Part shown: one piece after another, positions 1 to 9,809 of the stretch
Layout: each line of letters begins with the position of its first letter
Position numbering within the stretch: position 1 is the first letter of the stretch
Assembly: GCA_964606895.1 (NCBI GenBank)
Contig: CAZSHX010000007.1
Coordinates: forward strand, 1 to 64,000
From: CAZSHX01 sp964606895
Lineage (GTDB): Bacteria; Bacteroidota; Ignavibacteria; Kapaibacteriales; UBA2268
Length of the DNA stretch: 64,000 bases
Direction: 5' to 3'
Notes under the pieces: generated by a model
What the model was told of the DNA's origin: nothing
What the model saw: only the letters and a program-made list of their open reading frames with translations
The model's database searches: none
Position numbers and translations under genes: made by a program

Positions 1-1
1 T

Positions 2-3000
2 AAAAAAGAACGAGAGCAGTATCTTAAAGATAAAGCCAATCGTACAAATGATGATAAAGAAGCCACCGCAGGAGAGCCATGGATTGATGAAAACGGTACT
101 GCATTAGATCCTTACGATGTTCCAAGTCCTGACAACCAAAGAAATCTTGATCCAAGAAACAGAGGAATGTTGTCAGATGAAGATTCAAACCCGGAGGGAA
201 ATGCATTTACAGGATATTTCGATCCCGAAATAAATGTCTTAACTAAAAAGTGGGATGATGAAGTTGCCAAATATAATGATCTGTTCGACCGTTGGGAAGC
301 CTCCAATGTAGATAAGGACAAAAGATTATTAAAGAGAATGATGGACGCTTCTCAAACTCATATTGATTTAATTGAAGGAGCAATTAAAGAATATGAGAAT
401 AATTCAACTCCAGTCTATGAAGAACATCTGAAAAAGCAAAATGCTTATTACGAGAGAATGAAAAATGTTCCGGAAGGCAATGATAGTTTTGAGGACACTT
501 ACCGTAATGGTGAATTTGTAGGAGGAGCAAAATTCCCTGGTATGAAAGAATCAACTTTCAATCCTATGGTTGTTCCTATTGAACGTGGTAATGAAGAAGC
601 CTTTGAAGAAGATCGTGCCATGAGGTTACGCAGACAGGCGGAGGAAGCTCAGGTTCTTGAAAACATGATGAATGATTCATCTAACGATGAAAAATATTTG
701 ACCGACAAAATCAAGGATCTTGTTACAAGAGCATCAACTAAAGAAGCAAGAGGTGAACTTAATAATGCTATTCTTCTTTATTTCGAAGCTTTACAGTTTG
801 GAGTTTCTTCTGCTCTTTTGGAATTAATGACAAAAGATTTCATCTTACTTGGTCAAGAAGAACTTGGAAAACAATTCTTAGAAAAAGCCGAAGCCATGAA
901 AGCCGTTGCAGGAGAGGAATATGTTCCATCTCTTAAAGATGTTCGGAAACCGAACGCTGATTATAACCAGTGGGGAAATCGGCACATGCAGTCAGGAGAG
1001 GATTCAAATCCGGAGGGAAAAAGCTATATTGATTACAATGCAATGGAAGCATATTTTAATAAAGCCAACCCGGAGGGTGCTGAATATGTTCAAGATATGA
1101 AAGAAAAGGGTTTTAAAATTTGGAAAAATTTTCTTGAAGAAGAATGGAAAATGAGGTATGATCCTGATCAACCAATAGAAATGCCAAGAACTTCTAAAGA
1201 AGTTAGTAACTATGAAGAAGCCGGTTATGGTAAATTTGAGCGTATGAAGTATTCAACGGAGGATAAAAATACAGCCGATACCAGACTTGTCAGAACTACA
1301 GGGATTGATGATTTTATTTTAAGATATAATACACTTGCTAAAGAATACGCTAAGTTAGAAACTAAACTTGCAACACTTGAAGCACCTGATGATATTAAGC
1401 AAGTTCAGTATGCTATGTGGAAAATTGTTGAACAAATTGGTTTGTTCAAAGGAGCTATTCGTGAAATTTTAAAATCGGATGTTGATATTGCCAAAGATGT
1501 AAAAAAAGATTATTATGAAGAATATACTAAAAAGAGATTAGCACGTGCAAAAGCCGGATTACCTGATGATCAAGTACCTTATGATATGATTCCTAAGTTC
1601 CCTGAGTGGCCTGTCAGTAATTCTAATCCTTTAAGTATTGCTCGTAGTAAAGATTTCTGGAGTTTAGATTTTGGAATAAATGAAAATGGTGAGGACAATA
1701 GACCAGATAAAAATGTTGAAGCTCCATATCGTTTATATCCTTTTGAAAAAAAGGAAAGTATTTATACTGCTTACGCTCCTCCTCATAGAGAAGACGGTAA
1801 AAGCCAAAAAGAAAATGATATGCTTCTTTATCTTTCTGAAAGTAAATGGTTCCAAAATCCACCTGATGATATTACTACAAAAAAGCAAATGGTTGACTGG
1901 TTAGTTTTGTTTGCTCAAACCAAAGAGCAAGAAATGGCTTTGAACCAAGCCATTCTTTTGTATCTTGAAGCTTTGCAATATGGCACTAATGCCAGTATAT
2001 ATGATTTGATTTCGAAAAATTATGAATTAATGGGTAAAGATAAATATGCGGAAAAATACAAGAAATTAGCCGACAAAACACGAATTAAATCTGATGAAGA
2101 TTCTTCTGCCGTAGCAGGAGAGGAATATGTTCCGTCATTTAAAAATGTTCGGAAACCGAACGCTGATTATAACCAGTGGAGAAATCGGCACATGCAGTCA
2201 GCGGAGGATTCAGATCCGGGAGGTTCTATTTCTAAATCTATTCAAGATTATGAGAATGAAAGATGGAAGAAAATAACAGGGAAACTTGATAAAGTTTCTA
2301 TTGATGTTCCTCCTCGTCACGAAGATGAATATAATAAACAACGTTTAGCAGATACCAATTCTCTTACTTTTGATCCTCTGGTTGATTATAAACTGTTTAA
2401 AAAGAATATTGGGATAAATAATTATTCAGATAAACAGCTTCAAGAAATTGCAAAGAAATCTAAACAAGGCGATGATTCAATAGACTGGTCAAGAGTTTAT
2501 GCAGATGAAGATAAAATCAATAAATTCGTTACTGCTCAAATTGATAATATGGTTCGTTACGGTGAACTGCTTGATCAATTCAATAACTTCAAAAGCCTGA
2601 TTGATGATGAATCTGATAAGTCAGTCAAAAAGATTATGGTTGATGATCAGAAGCTAATGTATGATGATTTAAATGTTTTGGAAGCCAAGATTCTCAATTC
2701 TCAGGAAGTCATTGATAAACTCGATAAGCAATCTCATCCATTAGCAACATTGGATTATTACCATTCGGATAATGCTAATCCTGTTCCACAGTATTATGAA
2801 GGGAAAAATCTTACTTCTAAAGATGAAACAAAGCCTGATGATGGTTTTACTACTCAGCAGTATGTTGCAATAGGAGGACTTGTAACTGTTTCTGCTTTTG
2901 GTGTTTGGTTTGCCAATTCTCTTGCAAAGGCTTTAAAAGAAAGTGGTGAATATGTCAGCTTAGGAAATATGATTAAAGATGCAATAGCTAATGCCGGCAA

Positions 3001-4852
3001 TGTTGCAACCGGTTCTGGTAGGTCTGGTAATTTTGCAACTATTCCGGGTAAGATTTGGAGTGAAATGCAAGGTAATATTTCCAGTCCTGCATTTTATTCT
3101 TCCGATGAATTATCAATGCTTTATCGTCAAGTTTCCTCTAAAGGTTATAATCCTTATGATGATATTGGTAAATTCATAAAAGCTTCGGAGGGTTATAAGC
3201 CTGCCGAAACAGAAAAAGAATTGGTTGAAAGATTCAAAGCTTTTATGGATAGAGGAGTTTCTATATTTGATAATATTGCTAAAGTTAGTAGTGATTTTGT
3301 CAGGGATAAAGTAGTTAAACAAGTTGGTTCCGGTATAGCAAGTGAAATTGATGTTAGGAAAATCCCTGATGTTGCAGATGATGTTTATCTGTCCTTGGCA
3401 AAAAATCCGTCATATTTCAAGGCGATTCAAGCCACTATGCAGGAAATTGAAAAAGATGTAATGCAAATGCCACCGGAGTTTAGAGCATTAGCAACTGAAA
3501 TGTCAGTAACCGCCGCCGCACTTGGTACACTTGCCACCGTTGCTTTTATTGAACTTGCTCCTGCCATCTTGGCATTTACAGCCGTTGCTATGGGAGTTCT
3601 TGCATTATATGATGTTTTCGGAGGTACTACGTACTACGAAGATTTCTTGAAAGATGCTAAGGCATTGCAGGAAATGATTATTAAGCCGAATCCCGACTTT
3701 TACAAAGATGAACCAAAACCTGTTCAATTAAAAGACATCAAAAAACCTGTTCCAAAATTTCAGAAACCCGAAAGCGAAATTGATAATTATGTTTGGCCTG
3801 ACGGAAGCTATTATATTGATGATGTTCTTTATGGTAAAGACGGTAAGCCAATGGTTGAGGAACGTTTCAATAAGAGCAAAGCTAAATATTCACAGCCTAA
3901 GAAATCAGATGTAGAATATGACGACTGGTCACCAACGGCAGAGCCTTTTGGTCCACCCGAACCGCCGAAATCCGATAAGAAAAAATCTGACGATTCTTTG
4001 TCTTTCCTTGATGATACGAACTTAAAACTTCAAGAGAAAGGCAAAGCCGGAGCCGAAATCATGGCAGAGATTAAGGCGGGATATGCCAAGGAAATCGGAA
4101 CGATGTTTGACGGAAACGATGAAGCTCTTGCAAGAACCGGAAAAGGACTTATGGAGATGATGGGAAAAATCATCAAGAAAGTTTTAACCGCTACAATCTT
4201 AGAGCAAGTTTTGGCACAAGTCGGAAGCATGGGACCTTATGGATGGTTATTCACTCCAGTTATCTATGGTGCTATTCAAGTTGGTTTAAATGCTATCGTT
4301 GATCCGATTCTCAAAGGTCTTACTTCCTTTGCAGGAGGCGGAAGAGTTGATATGCCAACCCTTGCTTTAATCGGTGATGCTTCAAATGCCCGAAGCGGAA
4401 ATAACACCGAATGGATTATGAGAGATGATCAGCTTGAACAGGTGATTCACCTGGCGATGAGAGATTTCGTCCTTGACCTCAACAGAGGATTTGATGATTA
4501 TAATGTTCTGCTTACAGAACTTATGAATAAGAATAACGTGGATTTGAGTTCTTCTGATAAAGAACTTGCTTTCAACAGCGAAGATTACCTCACAAACTCA
4601 AATATGAATTTCTTCGATAATTCAAATCCAACCAACTTTTTGAATACAGATGAAGTAAGGAGTTATATGAACTCCAGTCTTTTAAGATTCGAAGAGATCA
4701 GCACGAAGCTGAGTAATCTTTCAAAACTCGACGATTTAATTTCTGCTGTCAATCGGTCAGGAGTTATTAATTTGAACGGCAGAAAAATCACCGAAGAAAT
4801 TAACAGAGAAAATTATGCTGAAAGTAGTAGAAGCATCAATGTTTTTGGATAG
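2..4852 (+). CDS. Phage tail tape measure-like protein (5' end outside window)
   Basis: The frame is open from base 2, so the gene begins left of the window; about 1,616 residues are visible. In phages this protein sets tail length and helps DNA entry. The C-terminal part (about nt 4200-4450) has a Gly/Ala-rich hydrophobic stretch, then AGGGRVDMPTLALIGDAS and NTEWIMRDDQ. That arrangement is typical of tape measure C-termini. Other hydrophobic segments lie near nt 2860-2935 and 3490-3630; the rest is charged and rich in Lys/Glu/Asp, as expected for a long rod. A module with AVAGEEYVPS, RKPNADYNQW and EDSNPEG occurs at about nt 902-1020 and 2108-2225, with a partial copy at about nt 65-200. A second duplicated block (ILLYFEALQFG / ILLYLEALQYG) lies near nt 765 and 1955. 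No other tail gene is in view, so the family call rests on the C-terminus and architecture. Confidence 0.68.
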   Translation, partial: KKEREQYLKDKANRTNDDKEATAGEPWIDENGTALDPYDVPSPDNQRNLDPRNRGMLSDEDSNPEGNAFTGYFDPEINVLTKKWDDEVAKYNDLFDRWEASNVDKDKRLLKRMMDASQTHIDLIEGAIKEYENNSTPVYEEHLKKQNAYYERMKNVPEGNDSFEDTYRNGEFVGGAKFPGMKESTFNPMVVPIERGNEEAFEEDRAMRLRRQAEEAQVLENMMNDSSNDEKYLTDKIKDLVTRASTKEARGELNNAILLYFEALQFGVSSALLELMTKDFILLGQEELGKQFLEKAEAMKAVAGEEYVPSLKDVRKPNADYNQWGNRHMQSGEDSNPEGKSYIDYNAMEAYFNKANPEGAEYVQDMKEKGFKIWKNFLEEEWKMRYDPDQPIEMPRTSKEVSNYEEAGYGKFERMKYSTEDKNTADTRLVRTTGIDDFILRYNTLAKEYAKLETKLATLEAPDDIKQVQYAMWKIVEQIGLFKGAIREILKSDVDIAKDVKKDYYEEYTKKRLARAKAGLPDDQVPYDMIPKFPEWPVSNSNPLSIARSKDFWSLDFGINENGEDNRPDKNVEAPYRLYPFEKKESIYTAYAPPHREDGKSQKENDMLLYLSESKWFQNPPDDITTKKQMVDWLVLFAQTKEQEMALNQAILLYLEALQYGTNASIYDLISKNYELMGKDKYAEKYKKLADKTRIKSDEDSSAVAGEEYVPSFKNVRKPNADYNQWRNRHMQSAEDSDPGGSISKSIQDYENERWKKITGKLDKVSIDVPPRHEDEYNKQRLADTNSLTFDPLVDYKLFKKNIGINNYSDKQLQEIAKKSKQGDDSIDWSRVYADEDKINKFVTAQIDNMVRYGELLDQFNNFKSLIDDESDKSVKKIMVDDQKLMYDDLNVLEAKILNSQEVIDKLDKQSHPLATLDYYHSDNANPVPQYYEGKNLTSKDETKPDDGFTTQQYVAIGGLVTVSAFGVWFANSLAKALKESGEYVSLGNMIKDAIANAGNVATGSGRSGNFATIPGKIWSEMQGNISSPAFYSSDELSMLYRQVSSKGYNPYDDIGKFIKASEGYKPAETEKELVERFKAFMDRGVSIFDNIAKVSSDFVRDKVVKQVGSGIASEIDVRKIPDVADDVYLSLAKNPSYFKAIQATMQEIEKDVMQMPPEFRALATEMSVTAAALGTLATVAFIELAPAILAFTAVAMGVLALYDVFGGTTYYEDFLKDAKALQEMIIKPNPDFYKDEPKPVQLKDIKKPVPKFQKPESEIDNYVWPDGSYYIDDVLYGKDGKPMVEERFNKSKAKYSQPKKSDVEYDDWSPTAEPFGPPEPPKSDKKKSDDSLSFLDDTNLKLQEKGKAGAEIMAEIKAGYAKEIGTMFDGNDEALARTGKGLMEMMGKIIKKVLTATILEQVLAQVGSMGPYGWLFTPVIYGAIQVGLNAIVDPILKGLTSFAGGGRVDMPTLALIGDASNARSGNNTEWIMRDDQLEQVIHLAMRDFVLDLNRGFDDYNVLLTELMNKNNVDLSSSDKELAFNSEDYLTNSNMNFFDNSNPTNFLNTDEVRSYMNSSLLRFEEISTKLSNLSKLDDLISAVNRSGVINLNGRKITEEINRENYAESSRSINVFG

Positions 4853-4907
4853 TTTTTTTTCTTTCAAATTTCTTCTGTCAGGTTACTGTCAGAAATTGCA
4901 TTTATGG

Positions 4908-4927
4908 ACGAGCATAAACGAGCATAA
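4908..4927. repeat. Tandem direct repeat ACGAGCATAA x2
   Basis: Two perfect adjacent 10-base copies lie between the tape measure stop and the tRNA-Thr gene. Two CTGTCA copies lie just upstream, at about 4875-4880 and 4886-4891. Short direct repeats at a phage/tRNA junction resemble recombinase arm sites, but no integrase is in the window, so the role is unknown. Confidence 0.5.
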
Positions 4928-4965
4928 AACCGCTTTTTTCATGGTAAATATTACTTTTCGTTTTA

Positions 4966-5004
4966 AACTTAAAAACCCTTGAAACTTTGATGTATCAAGG
5001 GTTT
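4966..5004 (-). terminator. Rho-independent terminator of tRNA-Thr
   Basis: A perfect 10-bp stem (AAACCCTTGA at 4973-4982 with TCAAGGGTTT at 4995-5004) has a 12-nt loop. On the minus strand a T-rich run (TTTTTAAGTTT) follows. It lies 8 nt past the tRNA 3' end, in the right orientation. Confidence 0.7.
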
Positions 5005-5012
5005 GAAGTTTG

Positions 5013-5085
5013 AGCCAACATGCGGAATTGAACCGCAGACCTGCTCATTACGAATGAGCTGCTCTACCATCTGAGCTATGTTGGC
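5013..5085 (-). tRNA. tRNA-Thr (anticodon CGT)
   Basis: On the minus strand the sequence folds as a standard cloverleaf. The acceptor stem is GCCAACA/TGTTGGC with discriminator T. The D arm contains GCTCAGATGGTAGAGC. The anticodon stem is GCTCA/TGAGC around loop TTCGTAA, giving anticodon CGT. The T loop is TTCAATT. The CCA end is not encoded. It is a single gene with its own terminator. Its 3' end points toward the phage-like gene, the usual geometry for an integration site. Confidence 0.95.
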
Positions 5086-5126
5086 TATTTTGAGACTGCA
5101 AAAATATCAAAATTAATGCTAATAAA

Positions 5127-5162
5127 CAAAAAAAAGCCGGAACAAATTGTGTCCCGGCTTTC
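5127..5162 (-). terminator. Terminator of the beta-helix/Ig protein gene
   Basis: The stem AAAGCCGG (5133-5140) pairs with CCGGCTTT (5154-5161), and an A-run at 5127-5135 becomes a U-tract in the minus transcript. It lies about 25 nt past the stop at 5185. Confidence 0.75.
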
Positions 5163-5184
5163 TTTTTATAAAAACATCAGGTTT

Positions 5185-8100
5185 TTATTTGACAACAACC
5201 ATTCTTCTTGTGGCTTGGATGCCATTTACGTTAAGGTTGTAGTTGTAAATTCCTGCATTAAATTGATTTGCATTGACTTCAACGTTGTTCAAACCTTCGT
5301 TGAGTTTCAGATTGTAAGTTTTAAGTTCACGACCGAATACATCAGTGATACTTAATACTGCATTGCCTGCATAAGGAGCAACAACACCGATTGTTGTAGT
5401 TGTTCCGACTGGGTTTGGCTGATTTTGAAGCAGTGTATAACCACCTGCTACGACATCATCGGCACCCATCATAATTGCTGTTGTAATTGAAACGGCACAT
5501 TCTTTTGTCCAAATTTCACCGCATTCGTTCCAAACTTTGCAAATATATTTGCCTTCGTCTGTAGGTTGTGCTGTTGCTTTTGTTAGAACTGCAGTTGAAT
5601 CGCCTGTAGCTGTACCATCTTTGAACCAAGCATACATTAAAGGTGCAAATCCCTGGGCTTCAAATTCAATTTTCAATTGAGCATCTTTTTTGACAATGAT
5701 TTTAGCATCAGGATGTCTGATAATTGAAGGAAGAAGCTTAACTGTCAATTTAGAAACAGTAGTTGTCTTTGAATCAAGATTTTTGTCAAGAACAATAACG
5801 CAGTCATAATCGCCTGCATCAGATGCTTTTACTAAATCAATTTTCAAAACAGGAGTGCGGGTTCCCATAAAGTGACCATCATCATCAATTGGTACACCGT
5901 TGTATCTCCATTGATAGTTCATCTTAATTGGAATATTAACTTCAGCTTCAACTGTAAATGTTGCAGATAAGCCTTCACATACTTCAACGAGTGTATCAGG
6001 TTCTGTTTTAACTGACACTTTTGGTTTTGCTCCAATTGAGATAGGATTAGAAACATCTTGTCCGCAAAGACCGGAAATCACAACTTTATAGTTATCAAAA
6101 TAATCGGTTGCATTAATGTCTCTGATTGTAAGAATTGAAGACTGAGCACCGGAAATACGGTCGTTATCTTTCAAAGCAACTGTATCGCGATACCACTGTA
6201 CTTTTGGCTGGAATGCCTGAGGTACATTTTCGTAAACATGAACATCAAGGTCAAATTTTGCAGTTTCGCCAAGGTCAACAAGATTGTTTTCAGGTTGACG
6301 TGTAATCTTTGTATCTCTTAATGTATATAGAAGTGTATTGTTTGTTACAACCGGGTCAGCTCCGCCATTACCATTTATGATACAACGATAAACGCCGGGC
6401 ATTTCATGAGTTAATGATGGTAATGCAAGAATTGCACTTGTAGCACCACTAATATCAACACCGTCTTTTTGCCACTGATATGTCAATGTTCCACCGTATT
6501 CGATTGTAGCAACAACAATGAACATCTGATTTGTTGCTCCATAGCAATTAACGATTTCTTTTGGCTGTTGAACGATAGCAATTTTAGGTACGATTGTGTG
6601 AGCACCTGTATAGAAGAGTTTGCTTCTAACATTTCCGTCAATGTCAACTTTTTCCATTTCATCGCCAATACCAAGTGGGCTCATGAAATAAAGCAATTGA
6701 TTAAGCTGAACTAATCTAAGATCAGTTGTGGACATAAAGATTGCAGGAACAGATATTGATAACTGGTCCATACCGGTTGCTGATTTCCAGTTTGTTAAAG
6801 TAGCTTCATTAGCACCATTAAATGTTGCTAAAACAGTACCTTTAGTAAAAATATTGTTCTGGTCAGACTGGAAGCCTGCGGCTAATGGATTATTAGAATT
6901 TTTATCGCCTGAAACGATTGTGCCACCTGATGTATAGACAACTGCATAACCGGTACCATCATTATAAGCCATGTTACGTTTGAAGTTACCGCTGGTTGGT
7001 CTGCCCAATTTTACTGCATAGTATGGCTGTGCATTATTGGCATAGAAAGTATTGTAATAAACGTCAGCAGTACTGGTGGTAAAGGATGCGGCATTGCAAT
7101 TAATTGCACTTACGAAGTTATTTGCAACTGATCCACTTAATCCGGTAGCAACAAGTCCGGTAAAATTACCGGTATTGATAATTATTTTATTGTAATAGAT
7201 TTTTGCTGTTGTATTTGCAACATTCAAACCATTTGCATTAACTGTAAGAATATGATTCTTCTGAACAGATGCACTTGGGCTACCATTGAGATTCAAACCA
7301 TATCTGGTAGGGAAAGCACCGTTAGAATTTAAATTAATGATATTGTTATCCATGGTAACATTTTTGGAACCATTAAAATAAATACCGTTAACATTGGAAC
7401 CTGCAACGGTATTGCCTGTTAGTGTAGCGGCTTCAGCGGCAGGGTCGGTATCATTTACATAAATACCGGCTTCGTTTGCAACCGAGCTTAAGCCAACAAC
7501 ACCATTAATTCTGTTGTCTTTGATTATACTGCAGTTTGTGGCATAAATACCATAATTAAAACTGGTTCCATAGAAAGTATTGTCATGAATCTGGCAAGCA
7601 TGAATGTTGCCGACATCAACACCTCTCCATGTAAAGTTATTAAAGCTGTTGCTGTAAATCTGAACATTGTTTGAATAAACTCCTAAAGGTGATTCTAACC
7701 ATAGAGGAACGGAACCGCCATTGAAAATATTATCGTGGATAATCAGATTGTTAAGAACATTGCTATTTGAATATATCAGAGCAAAATCAGTAGTTTGTGC
7801 GGCACCAGTTTTACCGTTCAAAACACAGTTTTGAAGGGTTACGTTGTCATTTCCGTTAAGTAATCTAAAGATAGTAGCGTAACTTGTTCCTGTTGCCGAC
7901 AATGTTAAATCTTTGAAAACAACATTATCAAAACCGTCAAAGTTAAAGAGGTAGTTATTAGCGGCACTTGTTGCGGCATTAAATAATGTAACATCATAGT
8001 TAGAGCCGGTTATTGAGGCAAAAGTCATTGGATATGATTTTCCGCCTCTTGGGTTAATTGATTGGCCTGCCTGATATGTACCGGGTCTGAATAATATGGT

Positions 8101-9486
8101 TAACGGACCTGCGGCACCCCAGAAATTAATAAAATCGGTGAATTCAGTTAGTGATCTGAAATCAGAATTGTTGAGACCTATCGTATAAGTTCCGCCCGGG
8201 AGAGCTTTGTAAACTTCAAAAGTTCCGGGACCTGAATCATTAGGTGTAAATTCGTCTTTAACGCCGTTTGGATTGGCAGTTTCAGCTTTAATCTTGAATG
8301 GTATATTACCGCCGCCAAAATTATAAGTACCTGCAGTAACATATTGCATTGTATTTATGGCAAGAGGAGTACCGAAAAGAGCCTGATAAGCCGGCTGAGG
8401 AACACCCTGAACTGAATAGTTTACAGTTACATAAGACAATGGCTTCGGAGCATAGTTTTTAATTCGGAGCTGAATATTATTGACACCGGGAGCAATAGGA
8501 ATCATAGCATCGCCATCAACAAATCCTGCATCATTAAGGATAGGTAATACTGTAGGAGTAGTAGCAGGAGCATCATTTCCCGGTTTTGCATCCGGTTTTG
8601 CATTTGCAACAGCTTGATCACCCTGTGGGTTAGCTGTTCTGACATTTATAGGAATGGGATTCCATGGAGCTACTGTTAAAGGTGCAAAATTAAATGATGG
8701 AATAATTGTAACGTTAGTTGTTGCACTGGTATCAAGGTTACCTGTCCATTTGTAAGTCCCGCTTGATGAACCGATTGACCAAGGAATATCGCATGATAAT
8801 AGTCTGCATTTAGTACTGAAGTTTTTCAAAGTTACAGTTACAGGCTGAGGAGCATCATATCTGAAACCACTTGTAGGAGCAGTAATGCCGGTAATACCTG
8901 CATCATTTGTTATTGGTAATTCTATTAAAACACTATATTCTTCGCATTCATGGTAGTAAGGATAGCTTGTGGTACCACATGAAGTAACATAATTTTGAAT
9001 TGGATAGTAATAACCGCCGAAAACTCTCATGCGTGTTTTACCTCCTGCGGCAGTTGAAGGAATAGGAATATTATAATAAAGATTACCGCTATAATAAACT
9101 GAACCCATATAGAATGACTCCCCGACATCGTCCATACTATTATTGTTGTTAAAATCAATAAAGACTTTAGCGGCAAAAGTATAACCTGCCTGATCAATTC
9201 CATAAACCATTATCTGGTATGTTTGTCCCGGCACACAGGCATTTGTACACTGACTGGAATAATCAGTATAGCCGCCGGAATAATTGTAAGTATAGTTATA
9301 GTTCGAAATGCCATTAAAAGTAACGGCATAGATATAACTATAGTAAACATAGTTAATATAGCTAACCGAACAGTATGCTTTTGCTTCCTGCGGATGTTGC
9401 ATAAACATCAGCACAAACAAAGCCATCGTAATCACAACCCGCCTTAGCAGATTGAGCAATCTTGCATTTGTAGTTAAGTTTCTCAT
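5185..9486 (-). CDS. Secreted T9SS cargo: GEVED, beta-helix and Ig-like domains
   Basis: A 1,433-residue secreted multidomain protein. Residues 1-37 form a signal peptide ending QEAKA. About residues 90-190 look like a GEVED domain (acidic FIDFNNN segment, then ECEEYSV). Residues 190-425 are beta-sandwich linkers. About 425-855 form a right-handed beta-helix with many short N-x-I/V-x-N turns (PbH1-like). Four Ig-like domains follow from about 970 to 1335, each with a YQW or W core and a Y-x-C end (for example GVYRCIING, GDYDCVIV, GKYICKVW). The last 85 residues are a type A T9SS sorting domain (LLQNQPNPVG ... GIYNYNLNVNG ... RRMVVVK). It is inferred to be exported through the outer membrane and anchored or released. 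Its ligand or substrate is unknown; the beta-helix could be an adhesin or a polysaccharide-active fold, but I see no catalytic triad. The gene stands alone with its own terminator. Confidence 0.85.
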   Translation of the reverse strand: MRNLTTNARLLNLLRRVVITMALFVLMFMQHPQEAKAYCSVSYINYVYYSYIYAVTFNGISNYNYTYNYSGGYTDYSSQCTNACVPGQTYQIMVYGIDQAGYTFAAKVFIDFNNNNSMDDVGESFYMGSVYYSGNLYYNIPIPSTAAGGKTRMRVFGGYYYPIQNYVTSCGTTSYPYYHECEEYSVLIELPITNDAGITGITAPTSGFRYDAPQPVTVTLKNFSTKCRLLSCDIPWSIGSSSGTYKWTGNLDTSATTNVTIIPSFNFAPLTVAPWNPIPINVRTANPQGDQAVANAKPDAKPGNDAPATTPTVLPILNDAGFVDGDAMIPIAPGVNNIQLRIKNYAPKPLSYVTVNYSVQGVPQPAYQALFGTPLAINTMQYVTAGTYNFGGGNIPFKIKAETANPNGVKDEFTPNDSGPGTFEVYKALPGGTYTIGLNNSDFRSLTEFTDFINFWGAAGPLTILFRPGTYQAGQSINPRGGKSYPMTFASITGSNYDVTLFNAATSAANNYLFNFDGFDNVVFKDLTLSATGTSYATIFRLLNGNDNVTLQNCVLNGKTGAAQTTDFALIYSNSNVLNNLIIHDNIFNGGSVPLWLESPLGVYSNNVQIYSNSFNNFTWRGVDVGNIHACQIHDNTFYGTSFNYGIYATNCSIIKDNRINGVVGLSSVANEAGIYVNDTDPAAEAATLTGNTVAGSNVNGIYFNGSKNVTMDNNIINLNSNGAFPTRYGLNLNGSPSASVQKNHILTVNANGLNVANTTAKIYYNKIIINTGNFTGLVATGLSGSVANNFVSAINCNAASFTTSTADVYYNTFYANNAQPYYAVKLGRPTSGNFKRNMAYNDGTGYAVVYTSGGTIVSGDKNSNNPLAAGFQSDQNNIFTKGTVLATFNGANEATLTNWKSATGMDQLSISVPAIFMSTTDLRLVQLNQLLYFMSPLGIGDEMEKVDIDGNVRSKLFYTGAHTIVPKIAIVQQPKEIVNCYGATNQMFIVVATIEYGGTLTYQWQKDGVDISGATSAILALPSLTHEMPGVYRCIINGNGGADPVVTNNTLLYTLRDTKITRQPENNLVDLGETAKFDLDVHVYENVPQAFQPKVQWYRDTVALKDNDRISGAQSSILTIRDINATDYFDNYKVVISGLCGQDVSNPISIGAKPKVSVKTEPDTLVEVCEGLSATFTVEAEVNIPIKMNYQWRYNGVPIDDDGHFMGTRTPVLKIDLVKASDAGDYDCVIVLDKNLDSKTTTVSKLTVKLLPSIIRHPDAKIIVKKDAQLKIEFEAQGFAPLMYAWFKDGTATGDSTAVLTKATAQPTDEGKYICKVWNECGEIWTKECAVSITTAIMMGADDVVAGGYTLLQNQPNPVGTTTTIGVVAPYAGNAVLSITDVFGRELKTYNLKLNEGLNNVEVNANQFNAGIYNYNLNVNGIQATRRMVVVK

Positions 9487-9809
9487 AGTGTTGTTCCTAA
9501 AAAAAATTACACATAATAATTATTAAAAAATACATTTTATTTCAAAAAAATCTTCATTCTCTTAACCACCTATTAAATAGATTGGTTACAGAATTCCATA
9601 AAATATCACCAGTTTTAAATGCAAAAAAATAAAACTTTAGCACTTACTACTGCATTACAAAATCTAAAATAAGAATTGATATTCTAAAAAACAACTTTTT
9701 TATTTTCTAAAGCCGATATTTTAAAAATAAATTCCTATTAATAACCATAAATACATTGTTTCTTCAAACTAATTACTAAAAACTGTGTAAATAACCTGAC
9801 ACTTTTTCG
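9487..9809. other. AT-rich intergenic leader with an imperfect palindrome
   Basis: This 323-base gap lies upstream of the minus-strand beta-helix gene. It is very AT-rich and has no credible ORF. It contains an imperfect inverted repeat at 9563-9588 (TAACCA ... TGGTTA with inner CTAT/ATAG) about 80-100 nt upstream of the start codon. This may be an operator or leader hairpin; I see no confident promoter consensus. Confidence 0.4.
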
